Source: QQUK01 sp913009765
GTDB lineage: Bacteria; Zixibacteria; MSB-5A5; GN15; FEB-12
Assembly: GCA_937900185.1 (NCBI GenBank)
Contig: CALCCW010000228.1
Location: forward strand, 1-6,669
Direction: 5' to 3'
Length of the DNA stretch: 6,669 nucleotides
Of the stretch, positions 1 to 6,540 are shown in pieces; the first letter of the stretch is position 1; every line of letters starts with the position of its first letter. Under the pieces are notes generated by a model. It saw nothing but the letters and a program-made list of their open reading frames with translations, made no database searches and was not told where the DNA came from. The position numbers and the translations under genes are program-made.

Positions 1-33
1 TTTTGTTTTTTTTTTTTTCTCTGTTTTTTTTTT
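1..33. other. T-rich homopolymer artefact beyond the sequencing adapter
   Basis: This stretch is almost entirely T, with a few G and C interruptions, and directly abuts the outer end of an Illumina P5 adapter. On the reverse strand it reads insert, then the reverse complement of the adapter, then a run of A. That is the usual appearance of a read that has run past the end of a short library fragment. It is very unlikely to be genomic. Confidence 0.93.
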
Positions 34-91
34 AATGATACGGCGACCACCGAGATCTACACTCTTTCCCTACACGACGCTCTTCCGATCT
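34..91 (+). other. Illumina P5 / TruSeq universal adapter (contaminant)
   Basis: The 58 bases match the full P5 flow-cell oligo plus read-1 primer site as I know it, beginning AATGATACGGCGACC and ending GCTCTTCCGATCT, with no mismatch that I can see. It is synthetic library sequence left in the assembly, not DNA of the organism. It replaces the 5' part of flhB, so the missing gene start is a technical break and not a mutation. Confidence 0.99.
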
Positions 92-93
92 CC

Positions 94-852
94 TTTGCGG
101 TAAATGTTGCTCAGGTCGGGTTTAAAATTACCCCAAAAGCCATAGAACCAAAATTTGATAAACTTGATATTATCAAAGGTTCAAAAAAATTGGTTTCGAT
201 GAAATCTTTGGTACAGTTAATCAAAGATTCTATAAAACTGACAGTTATCGGTATTGTAGCTTACAAAACAATTGAAGGGAATTTTGACTCATTTTTCCTC
301 TTACCTGATATGTCAATTTTTCAGTTTGCATCAATTATGGGAAAACAAACACTTGCCTTGTCTCTTAAAATGGGTGGAGTGATTTTTGTTATTGCTATTT
401 TAGATTTTGCTTATCAGAAATATGAATTTGAAAAATCAATTAAGATGTCAAAACAAGATTTAAAAGATGAATACAAAGATACCGAGGGTTCACCTCAGTT
501 AAAAGCACGTGTTCGTCAGGTGCAGCGTGATATGGCTCGTTCACGAATGATGGATGCGGTACCTCTTGCTGACGTTGTGGTTGCAAACCCTACCCATATT
601 GCGGTTGCATTAAAATATGATGCTGATAAAGGGGATGCACCTTTTGTCTTAGCCAAAGGTGAACGTAAGATTGCTCAAAAAATTAAACAGATAGCAAAAG
701 ATAATGGTGTACCGGTTATCGAAGATAAACCGCTTGCCCGTGCTTTGTTTAAAATTTGCAACATCGGTGATATGGTACCTGCAAATCTGTTTAAAGCAGT
801 TGCCGAAATTTTGGCTCATATTTATAGACTCAAAGGGAAGAAAGTAAACTAA
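94..852 (+). CDS. flhB: Flagellar export gate protein FlhB, 5'-truncated by adapter
   Basis: FlhB is the inner-membrane component of the flagellar type III export apparatus that switches substrate class from rod/hook to filament proteins. The frame is open from the first insert codon at 94, giving about 252 residues; full-length FlhB is usually about 350-380, so roughly the first 100 residues (first two membrane segments) are missing. A TTG at 190 is a poor start because homologous sequence (for example NVAQVGFKITPK) lies upstream of it. Visible parts are two hydrophobic segments (around fragment residues 45-60 and 85-105), a charged linker, and the autocleavage motif NPTH at fragment residues 165-168 (bases 586-597). 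In the family, cleavage falls between N and P, and the motif is intact here. The C-terminal cytoplasmic domain is complete and ends normally. The stop is followed by one base and then the flhA start. Confidence 0.96.
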   Translation, partial: FAVNVAQVGFKITPKAIEPKFDKLDIIKGSKKLVSMKSLVQLIKDSIKLTVIGIVAYKTIEGNFDSFFLLPDMSIFQFASIMGKQTLALSLKMGGVIFVIAILDFAYQKYEFEKSIKMSKQDLKDEYKDTEGSPQLKARVRQVQRDMARSRMMDAVPLADVVVANPTHIAVALKYDADKGDAPFVLAKGERKIAQKIKQIAKDNGVPVIEDKPLARALFKICNIGDMVPANLFKAVAEILAHIYRLKGKKVN

Positions 853-853
853 T

Positions 854-2929
854 ATGCAAGATTCTCTCTTACAAAAAGTTACTTCCCACTCTGATATTTT
901 ATTAGCAGTAGGTTTTATAGGGATTATTGCAGTTCTCATCATACCGATACCGACGGTTCTGCTTGATTTTGCCTTAGCATTTAATATCACATTTTCAATA
1001 GTAATTTTACTGACAACTCTCTATATCAAAAAGCCGCTTGAATTATCTGTTTTTCCGGGGATGCTTTTAGTTGTGACGCTTTTGCGTTTGTCGTTAAACG
1101 TGGCATCAACAAGACTTATCCTTGGCGAGGGGTATGCCGGTGAGGTTATCAATTCATTTGGTAATTTTGTGGTACAGGGAAACTATGTTGTCGGTTTTAT
1201 CGTCTTTATTATTCTTGTCATAATTCAGTTTGTAGTTATCACTAAAGGTGCCGGACGTATTTCAGAAGTATCTGCACGATTTACATTAGATGCGATGCCC
1301 GGTAAACAGATGGCTATTGATGCTGATTTGAATGCCGGAATTCTTTCAGAAGAAGATGCCCGTACTCGTCGTGCCGAGATTGCAAGCGAGGCAGATTTTT
1401 ATGGAGCTATGGATGGTGCTTCTAAATTTGTTCGTGGTGATGCAATTGCCGGTATTTTAATTACCATGATAAATATAATAGGCGGTTTTATTATTGGAAT
1501 CGCAATAAATGATATGTCATTTACCGAATCAATTAAAACATATTCACTCCTTTCGATTGGTGATGGGCTCGTCACACAGATCCCATCACTTTTAGTATCT
1601 ACTGCCTCAGGTATTATTGTTACCCGTTCAACATCTGAATCAAATATGGGAACTGATCTTGCCAAACAGTTAACCAGACAACCAAGAGCTATCATGGTGG
1701 CATCAGCAGTTTTAATTTTATTCGGGTTATTACCGGGAATGCCAACGATTACTTTTCTTGTTTTAGGTGCTGTTGTTGGTGCTGTCGGATATATGTCGCA
1801 AGATGCTGTTAAGCAAAAAGAAGCTAATGAAGTAGAACAAAAACAAAAACAAGAACAAGCCGAAGAAGTAAAACCGCAGGATCGCACTGAAGATTTACTT
1901 AAAGTTGATTCGCTTGGACTTGGAATCGGTTATGGCTTGATTCCGCTTGTTGATGTAAAGCAGGGTGGCGATCTCTTAAGCAGAGTAGGTACTATTCGTA
2001 AACAGCTTGCAACCGAGCTTGGTGTCATAGTTCCATCAGTGCGTATCCGTGATAATGTGCAGCTGAATCCAAATGAATATCAGGTAAAGATTAAAGGGAT
2101 TACCATAGCAAAGTTTGAATTGATGGTTGACCATTTGTTAGCTATCAATCCGGGTTTTGTCGATGATAAATTAGATGGATTTGACACTACTGACCCTGCT
2201 TTTGGTTTACAGGCTACTTGGATTATTCCAAATCTCAAAGAGATAGCAGAAGCAAAAGGTTTTACTGTTGTTGAGCCTGCTGCTGTAGTTGCAACACACT
2301 TAACCGAAGTCATCAGAAACGCATCAGCAGAAATTCTCTCTCGTCAGGATGTTCAAAAACTTGTTGATACATTAAAAGAAGATTATCCAGCACTGGTTGA
2401 ATCTGTCATACCGGAAATTGTCCCGCTTGGTTCTTTACAAAAAGTTCTCGTGTCACTCTTGTCTGAAAAAGTTCCGATTCGTGATTTAGCTACAATTTTA
2501 GAAACTACATCTGATTATATCGGTGCTACAAAAGATTCTGATGTTTTAGCAGAATATGTTCGTATGTCGCTCAAGCGTCAGATAACAGACCTTTATCGTG
2601 ATAAGAGTGGAAAAATAAATGTCTTTACGATAGATCCTCAAATAGAACAACAATTAGCAGACTCTGTCCAGAATACCAAACAAGGTTTGATGCTTGTGAT
2701 GGATCCTGCCATGACAGAAGTACTCATAGAAAAAATTAAATCACATGCCGAATTGATGCAGTCCGCCGGATATGTTCCGGTTTGTATCTGCTCGCCGAAT
2801 ATCAGGCTCGCTTTGCGGAGATTAGTCGAAGCGTCTTGTCCGTCACTGGCTGTGGTTTCATATAACGAAATATTACCTGTTGTTGAGCTGGTCTCAACCG
2901 GGATGGTGAGGTTAAACGATGATAATTAA
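854..2929 (+). CDS. flhA: Flagellar type III export gate protein FlhA
   Basis: FlhA forms the export-gate ring of the flagellar secretion system. Its membrane part couples export to the proton motive force, and its cytoplasmic domain docks chaperone-substrate complexes. The 691 residues are normal for the family. About eight hydrophobic segments lie in residues 15-310. The FHIPEP family signature is intact at about 136-160 (EVSARFTLDAMPGKQMAID), and the conserved GDGLVTQIPSLL stretch follows at about 236-247. A Q/E/K-rich linker (about 320-345) leads to the cytoplasmic domain, which contains family-typical stretches such as VPSVRIRDN. The ATG start lies one base after the flhB stop, with only a weak upstream GAAAG, so translation is probably coupled to flhB. 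The 3' end overlaps flhF by 11 bases. No truncation or frameshift is seen. Confidence 0.98.
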   Translation: MQDSLLQKVTSHSDILLAVGFIGIIAVLIIPIPTVLLDFALAFNITFSIVILLTTLYIKKPLELSVFPGMLLVVTLLRLSLNVASTRLILGEGYAGEVINSFGNFVVQGNYVVGFIVFIILVIIQFVVITKGAGRISEVSARFTLDAMPGKQMAIDADLNAGILSEEDARTRRAEIASEADFYGAMDGASKFVRGDAIAGILITMINIIGGFIIGIAINDMSFTESIKTYSLLSIGDGLVTQIPSLLVSTASGIIVTRSTSESNMGTDLAKQLTRQPRAIMVASAVLILFGLLPGMPTITFLVLGAVVGAVGYMSQDAVKQKEANEVEQKQKQEQAEEVKPQDRTEDLLKVDSLGLGIGYGLIPLVDVKQGGDLLSRVGTIRKQLATELGVIVPSVRIRDNVQLNPNEYQVKIKGITIAKFELMVDHLLAINPGFVDDKLDGFDTTDPAFGLQATWIIPNLKEIAEAKGFTVVEPAAVVATHLTEVIRNASAEILSRQDVQKLVDTLKEDYPALVESVIPEIVPLGSLQKVLVSLLSEKVPIRDLATILETTSDYIGATKDSDVLAEYVRMSLKRQITDLYRDKSGKINVFTIDPQIEQQLADSVQNTKQGLMLVMDPAMTEVLIEKIKSHAELMQSAGYVPVCICSPNIRLALRRLVEASCPSLAVVSYNEILPVVELVSTGMVRLNDDN

Positions 2930-4052
2930 AACATTTCGAGCTGAAACATCTTCGGCAGCATTAAAACGGGTGCGTGAAGAAATGGGTGGAGATGCCATAG
3001 TTTTAAAAACGACACAGGAATCTGGTGCTTTAGGAAGAATTATTTACGAAGTCACTGCCTGTTTGGAAAATCCAACAGTCGGACAAAGTTCAAAAATCTT
3101 TCCGGATGAAAACAAATCGGTACCTGCAGTTGAGAAAAAACCATCTGTTCCTTCTGAAAAAGAAGTGCAAGCAAATCCTCCTTCGGTTGATGTAGTTTCT
3201 GGTGATATTTGGCAAAAACGGTATGAAAAACTTGAGTTAAAAATCAACACATTTTTGAATTCAGATACAGTTAACCAAAAAAAGGATGATTCTCCATTTA
3301 GTTCTGTTGTAGAGCAGCTGAATGCTCATGATGTCAGCCAAGCATTTATTAAAGAGTTTAGAGCCGAGTTAGAAGAATCTTATGATGGTTCTGATGATGT
3401 GATGATTTTTGCTAAGCTGAAATTAGCAGAAAAAATTATTCAGTATACCACCGATGATTTTTCACTTGAAATTGGTGATAAACTTGCGGTTGTAGGTCCT
3501 GCCGGTGCCGGGAAGTCATCTATTATGGGGAAATTAGCGGCATCACTTGTGATAAAAGAGAAAAAGAAAGTAACGCTATTAACATTAGATGATGTTAAAA
3601 TGGGTGCCTATGATGAAACAGCTGCGTATGCTGAAATTTTGGGTGCCGATTATGCTGACAATCGCACAGCAGTTGAGTCATCACATAATAATGAGACAAT
3701 TACACTCATTGATACGGTTGCAACACCTCAGATTATAGAAAACATAGTTCCGATAAATGACAAACTTGATGCAATCGGTACGACCTATCGGCTTGCGGTT
3801 TTTTCAGCAATTATGAGGTCTAAAGATGTTGCGGCAATGACTGAACAAATGCAGGCAATTCATCCGACCCATCTTGTCATAACAAAAACAGATATGACAG
3901 ATTGTCTGGGAACACTTATTACAGCAGCTCATTCGTTTGATTTAAAAATTGTATATACAACTGATTCTCCGGGTGGAATAGGGGAATTGCATACGCCTCA
4001 AGTAGAAAAACTCGTGAATGAAATTCTGCAAGTAGAGGCTGCAAGTGAATAG
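2919..4052 (+). CDS. flhF: FlhF, SRP-type GTPase for flagellar placement, divergent G motifs
   Basis: FlhF is the third SRP-GTPase, related to Ffh and FtsY, and helps set the site of flagellar assembly. The N-terminus (MIIKTFRAETSSAALKRVRE) is typical of the family. A low-conservation linker follows (about 50-130), then a helical N domain and the G domain from about 180. The P-loop is GPAGAGKSS at 193-201, and the G4-type motif TKTD is at 323-326. Other signatures are altered. The family DTYRIGA-like stretch is DDVKMGA (224-230), DTAGR is DTVAT (265-269), and the usual GQ-V-P base-contacting loop near 347-355 is replaced by TTDSPGGIG. The ATG at 2919 is preceded by GAGG (2908-2911) at 7 bases and lies inside the end of flhA. 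At 377 residues it is full length for a compact FlhF. Identity is firm from N-terminus and context; full GTPase activity is uncertain. Confidence 0.93.
   Translation: MIIKTFRAETSSAALKRVREEMGGDAIVLKTTQESGALGRIIYEVTACLENPTVGQSSKIFPDENKSVPAVEKKPSVPSEKEVQANPPSVDVVSGDIWQKRYEKLELKINTFLNSDTVNQKKDDSPFSSVVEQLNAHDVSQAFIKEFRAELEESYDGSDDVMIFAKLKLAEKIIQYTTDDFSLEIGDKLAVVGPAGAGKSSIMGKLAASLVIKEKKKVTLLTLDDVKMGAYDETAAYAEILGADYADNRTAVESSHNNETITLIDTVATPQIIENIVPINDKLDAIGTTYRLAVFSAIMRSKDVAAMTEQMQAIHPTHLVITKTDMTDCLGTLITAAHSFDLKIVYTTDSPGGIGELHTPQVEKLVNEILQVEAASE
4034..4038 (+). promoter_or_regulatory. Ribosome binding site fixing the GTG start of flhG
   Basis: AGAGG lies 6 bases before a GTG at 4045. An in-frame TAG at 4033-4035 blocks any longer reading frame, so GTG 4045 is the earliest possible start. 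This matters because it rules out an overlooked upstream N-terminal extension on FlhG. Confidence 0.7.
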
Positions 4053-4902
4053 ATTACAATTGCACAAAAAAGATTTTACACAAAAGAAATCACAAAAAAA
4101 ACTGATTTCAATTCTCTCCGGTAAAGGCGGAGTTGGGAAATCTGTTATTGTTTATAACCTTGCCGATACAATTGCACGCATGGGTAAACGAGTTCTTGTT
4201 GTTGACGCTGATGTTAATTTTGGTAATCAGCATGTACTTGCAAATATTAATGTTGATTATGGATTCCGTCAGTTTGCCAAAGGTCAACTCTCCTTAAAAG
4301 AAGCAGTTCTAAAAATTTCTCAAAGAGTTTCGCTTTTAGCATCGGTTAACTCAATTGGTCTCTTTGATGAAATAGATATTCCGACTATTGCAAATTGCAT
4401 GAACCAAATTCGTACCTATACGGAAGATTTTGATATCGTGTTAATTGATCATAGTTCCGGTGTTAATAAACATTCATCGGTAATGGCTTATGGGGCTGAT
4501 ATAGTTTTAACAGTATTGGTACCTGAATTAACATCTATCTCAGACAGTTATGGGTTATTTAAATACTTACATGATATCAATGCCGATTTAGATTGTCGCT
4601 TTTTGGTCAATCGTGCCGAAACATCTGAAGAGGCTGAGTATATCTACGCCAAGCTTTGTGCCGTAGCTGAACGATTCGTTGAATCAATTCCAAAATATTT
4701 TGGATATCTCAAAGAAAATGATGATTTCCGAAAAGCGGTAGCTTCACAAAAAACAGTCTTTGAGTCCAATCCGAATTCAGAGGTGTCAATAGAGCTTAAC
4801 GTTTTGGCTCATAAGCTCTTAGAGACTGAAGCCCCAATAGATTTTTTTAACTCATTTGAAAGAATAAATAAAACTGCGGCGACTGCCGATATAAAGGAAT
4901 AG
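4045..4902 (+). CDS. flhG: FlhG (MinD/ParA-like ATPase, flagellar number regulator)
   Basis: FlhG (also called YlxH or FleN) is a MinD-type ATPase that limits flagellar number and partners FlhF. The 285-residue product has a deviant Walker A, GKGGVGKS at 26-33 with both lysines (K27, K32). It also has the switch I stretch DADVNFGN at 54-61 and a Walker B/switch II IVLIDHSSGVN at 131-141. Most family members have D-T-x-A-G-like residues there; the aspartate is kept, but HSSG is unusual. The later VPELTSISDSYGLFKYL segment and the DFRKAVASQKTVFE stretch are family-typical. The 25 residues before Walker A are lysine- and glutamine-rich and lack the DQAxxLR activator motif known from other FlhG proteins. 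The start is GTG, overlapping the flhF stop by 8 bases, which suggests translational coupling. Seven bases separate it from fliA. Confidence 0.93.
   Translation: MNRLQLHKKDFTQKKSQKKLISILSGKGGVGKSVIVYNLADTIARMGKRVLVVDADVNFGNQHVLANINVDYGFRQFAKGQLSLKEAVLKISQRVSLLASVNSIGLFDEIDIPTIANCMNQIRTYTEDFDIVLIDHSSGVNKHSSVMAYGADIVLTVLVPELTSISDSYGLFKYLHDINADLDCRFLVNRAETSEEAEYIYAKLCAVAERFVESIPKYFGYLKENDDFRKAVASQKTVFESNPNSEVSIELNVLAHKLLETEAPIDFFNSFERINKTAATADIKE
4893..4898 (+). promoter_or_regulatory. Ribosome binding site of the sigma factor gene
   Basis: AAAGGA lies 11 bases before the ATG at 4910, within the last codons of flhG. It supports 4910 as the start over the in-frame ATG at 4949, which has no comparable site before it. 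Confidence 0.6.
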
Positions 4903-4909
4903 CATACTT

Positions 4910-5782
4910 ATGGTTAGCACAGTAAAAGAAAAGAAGAAAAAAAGCAGCATGGCTAAACAAACAATTGTTTCAAAAAGCCGGGAAGCAGTAGTTAAACCTA
5001 AACGTGTCAAGAAATGGGATGTCGCACCTCATGAATGGACACGGTATTGGAATGACCGTTCTCCTGAACGACGCCGAAAACTTCTTGATAAATATGTGCC
5101 GCTCGTACAGAATGTGGCAACACGAATGGCGATGGGGTTTCCTCGTTCGGTTGAAATTAATGATTTAGTTTCAACAGGTGTTATTGGTCTTATTGAAGCA
5201 TTTAAAAATTACGATCCCGACAGAGGTGTGAAGTTTGAAACCTATGCTGTTCCCCGTATTCGAGGAGCAATCTTGGATGAACTCCGAGCCTTAGACTGGG
5301 TGCCTCGTTCTACACGGGCAAAATCACGTGAAATTGATAGAGCCTTAACTATTCTTGAAAATATTCACGGACGAAAACCGGAAAAACATGAACTGGCAAA
5401 ACAGATGAATCTTACAATGCCTGAATTACATGCCGCTTTAGGCGATGTATCGGGAACCCATATTTTATCTCTTGATGAAGTTATCTATCGTGAAGATGAT
5501 AATCGCCAAGTACCAAGGATTGAAACAGTTGTAGACCGTGAAACTATTTCGGTCTTAAGTGATATTGAAAAAGCTGAATTAAAAACATTTTTGGGTGTAG
5601 CAATAAACAAACTTACTCAACAGGAAAAACTGGTTATTGCTCTTTATTATTTTGAAGAATTAACCTTAAAAGAAATTGGCGAAGTGATGACTATTTCTGA
5701 ATCACGTGTATCTCAGATTCATACAAAATCTGTTATGAAATTGAGAAACATGGTGAGAGAAAAGTTTGCTTTGACCGGTTAA
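4910..5782 (+). CDS. fliA: Flagellar sigma-28 family RNA polymerase sigma factor (FliA/WhiG/SigD type)
   Basis: This alternative sigma factor directs RNA polymerase to late flagellar and chemotaxis promoters. The 290-residue protein starts with a lysine-rich tail of about 35 residues. Region 2 follows, with YVPLVQNVATRMA and VEINDLVSTGVIGLIEA at about 62-97, then FETYAVPRIRGAILDELR at about 109-126 and the hallmark DWVPRSTR at 129-136. Region 3 has the GRKPEKHELAKQMNL stretch (about 154-168). Region 4 ends with a helix-turn-helix around LTLKEIGEVMTISESRVSQI (251-270). All regions look complete. At 290 residues it is slightly longer than many FliA proteins (about 240-260) because of the N-terminal tail. 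Its place last in flhB-flhA-flhF-flhG-fliA is classic. FliA, WhiG and SigD names are used for the same family; context favours the flagellar role. I see no anti-sigma FlgM in the window. Confidence 0.95.
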   Translation: MVSTVKEKKKKSSMAKQTIVSKSREAVVKPKRVKKWDVAPHEWTRYWNDRSPERRRKLLDKYVPLVQNVATRMAMGFPRSVEINDLVSTGVIGLIEAFKNYDPDRGVKFETYAVPRIRGAILDELRALDWVPRSTRAKSREIDRALTILENIHGRKPEKHELAKQMNLTMPELHAALGDVSGTHILSLDEVIYREDDNRQVPRIETVVDRETISVLSDIEKAELKTFLGVAINKLTQQEKLVIALYYFEELTLKEIGEVMTISESRVSQIHTKSVMKLRNMVREKFALTG

Positions 5783-5791
5783 AAAAATATG

Positions 5792-5799
5792 AAAAGGAG
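5792..5799 (+). promoter_or_regulatory. Strong ribosome binding site
   Basis: AAAAGGAG sits 8 bases before the ATG at 5808, in the 25-base gap after fliA. It is the best Shine-Dalgarno match in the window and is the main reason to accept the low-complexity frame that follows as a real gene. Confidence 0.8.
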
Positions 5800-5807
5800 C
5801 CGCTGAG

Positions 5808-6128
5808 ATGGATGAATTATATTGCTCTGTTGACAATCTATCCGGTGTTTCGACAACTGAACGGGTGAACCCGTCTGACCGCTCCAGCAAGGATAAAAAG
5901 AAAAATGGTTTTTCTGAAGTCTTAAAAGAAAAGATGAAGGAAAAACTAAAAAAAGAACACGAACAAGACCTTGTCATTTTACATGAAGATGAAAATGAAG
6001 AGGAAGAAATACAAGAAGAAAATAAACAAGATGAACAACAACATGAAACGCAAGAAGAAGTATCAGAATCGGAAACAGAAAATTCTTCTGATAACTCCCC
6101 TGCAGAACATGTTGATTTCAAAGCATGA
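5808..6128 (+). CDS. Small charged low-complexity protein, unknown function
   Basis: I do not recognise this 106-residue protein. A polar N-terminus of about 27 residues leads to a basic helix-prone segment (FSEVLKEKMKEKLKKE, 35-50), then a short hydrophobic patch DLVIL (54-58). The rest is an acidic E/Q-rich tail with runs such as ENEEEEIQEEN, probably disordered or coiled coil. There is no signal peptide or membrane segment. Base composition matches its neighbours. A strong ribosome binding site and co-directional placement between fliA and the next gene support it as real. A flagellar or sigma-related role follows only from position. An anti-sigma role is conceivable, but I see no FlgM-like C-terminal helices to support it. 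Confidence 0.75.
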   Translation: MDELYCSVDNLSGVSTTERVNPSDRSSKDKKKNGFSEVLKEKMKEKLKKEHEQDLVILHEDENEEEEIQEENKQDEQQHETQEEVSESETENSSDNSPAEHVDFKA

Positions 6129-6130
6129 TA

Positions 6131-6135
6131 AAGGA
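6131..6135 (+). promoter_or_regulatory. Ribosome binding site before the membrane-anchored protein
   Basis: AAGGA is 9 bases before the ATG at 6145, in the 16-base gap after the TGA stop of the previous gene. It supports 6145 as the start of a gene that has no stop codon inside the window. Confidence 0.7.
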
Positions 6136-6144
6136 TAAGTGAAA

Positions 6145-6540
6145 ATGGAACTTTCACAAGAATTTTTGATAGATATGGCTATAAATGCTTTAGGGTATTT
6201 GTTCGCAGGAGTAATCTCTGTACTGCTCTATGCAATGTTACAAAAGAAAAAATCGACAGTTGAGTTAGATGAAATCGTAGAAGACTCAGCAATGTATGAA
6301 CAAGCAGCAGCAGAAAAGAAAGCAAATATAGAAACAACATCAAATAGAAAAGTAGAGTTTATAACTTTTGGGAACAATCATCAAGAAAGTATAGAGAAAC
6401 AACCGGTAATAAAAAATGATATTCCGCAAGGTCAGAACAATGGAAGAATGAATCGCAAGGAAGTTATAAATCTTGCCAAAAAAATGCTTTTAGCCGGTGC
6501 CAGTAATGAAAAAATAAAGAAAATTTTACCGGTATCAGAG
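6145..6540 (+). CDS. Single-pass membrane protein with charged cytoplasmic tail, 3' end lost at chimeric junction
   Basis: The genuine part is 132 codons. It has a short N-terminus, one hydrophobic segment at about residues 12-31 (AINALGYLFAGVISVLLYAM), then KKK and a polar, charged region to about 100. A conserved-looking C-terminal segment follows: NRKEVINLAKKMLLAGASN (103-121), then EKIKKILPVSE (122-132). That pattern (helix, G-A-S, E-x-I, L-x-V-S-E) resembles the short helix-turn-helix-like C-terminus of small membrane proteins such as DUF2802/DUF6115 members found near flagellar and chemotaxis genes. That family match is from memory and uncertain. The native protein was probably only a few residues longer. 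The frame stays open to 6669 through the high-GC tail, but those 43 codons differ completely in composition and should not be treated as part of this protein. Confidence 0.8.

Noticed and set aside
649..990. Minus-strand open frame across the flhB-flhA boundary
   Set aside because: It is antisense to two clearly conserved genes and shows no recognisable protein features.
1836..1860. Short CAAAAA/CAAGAA repeat-like run in flhA
   Set aside because: It encodes the Q/E/K-rich linker common in FlhA between the membrane and cytoplasmic domains; too short and imperfect to be a functional repeat.
1399..1887. 162-codon minus-strand open frame inside flhA
   Set aside because: It is antisense to conserved FlhA coding sequence. 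The cysteine/serine-rich translation is the mirror of the Q/E/K-rich linker.
5783..5807. Possible promoter or terminator between fliA and the next gene
   Set aside because: The gap is only 25 bases, has no hairpin plus T-run, and is mostly occupied by the ribosome binding site.
5702..6157. 151-codon minus-strand open frame opposite the small charged gene
   Set aside because: Its serine/cysteine-rich low-complexity translation is the antisense of glutamate and lysine codons. The + strand frame has a strong ribosome binding site.
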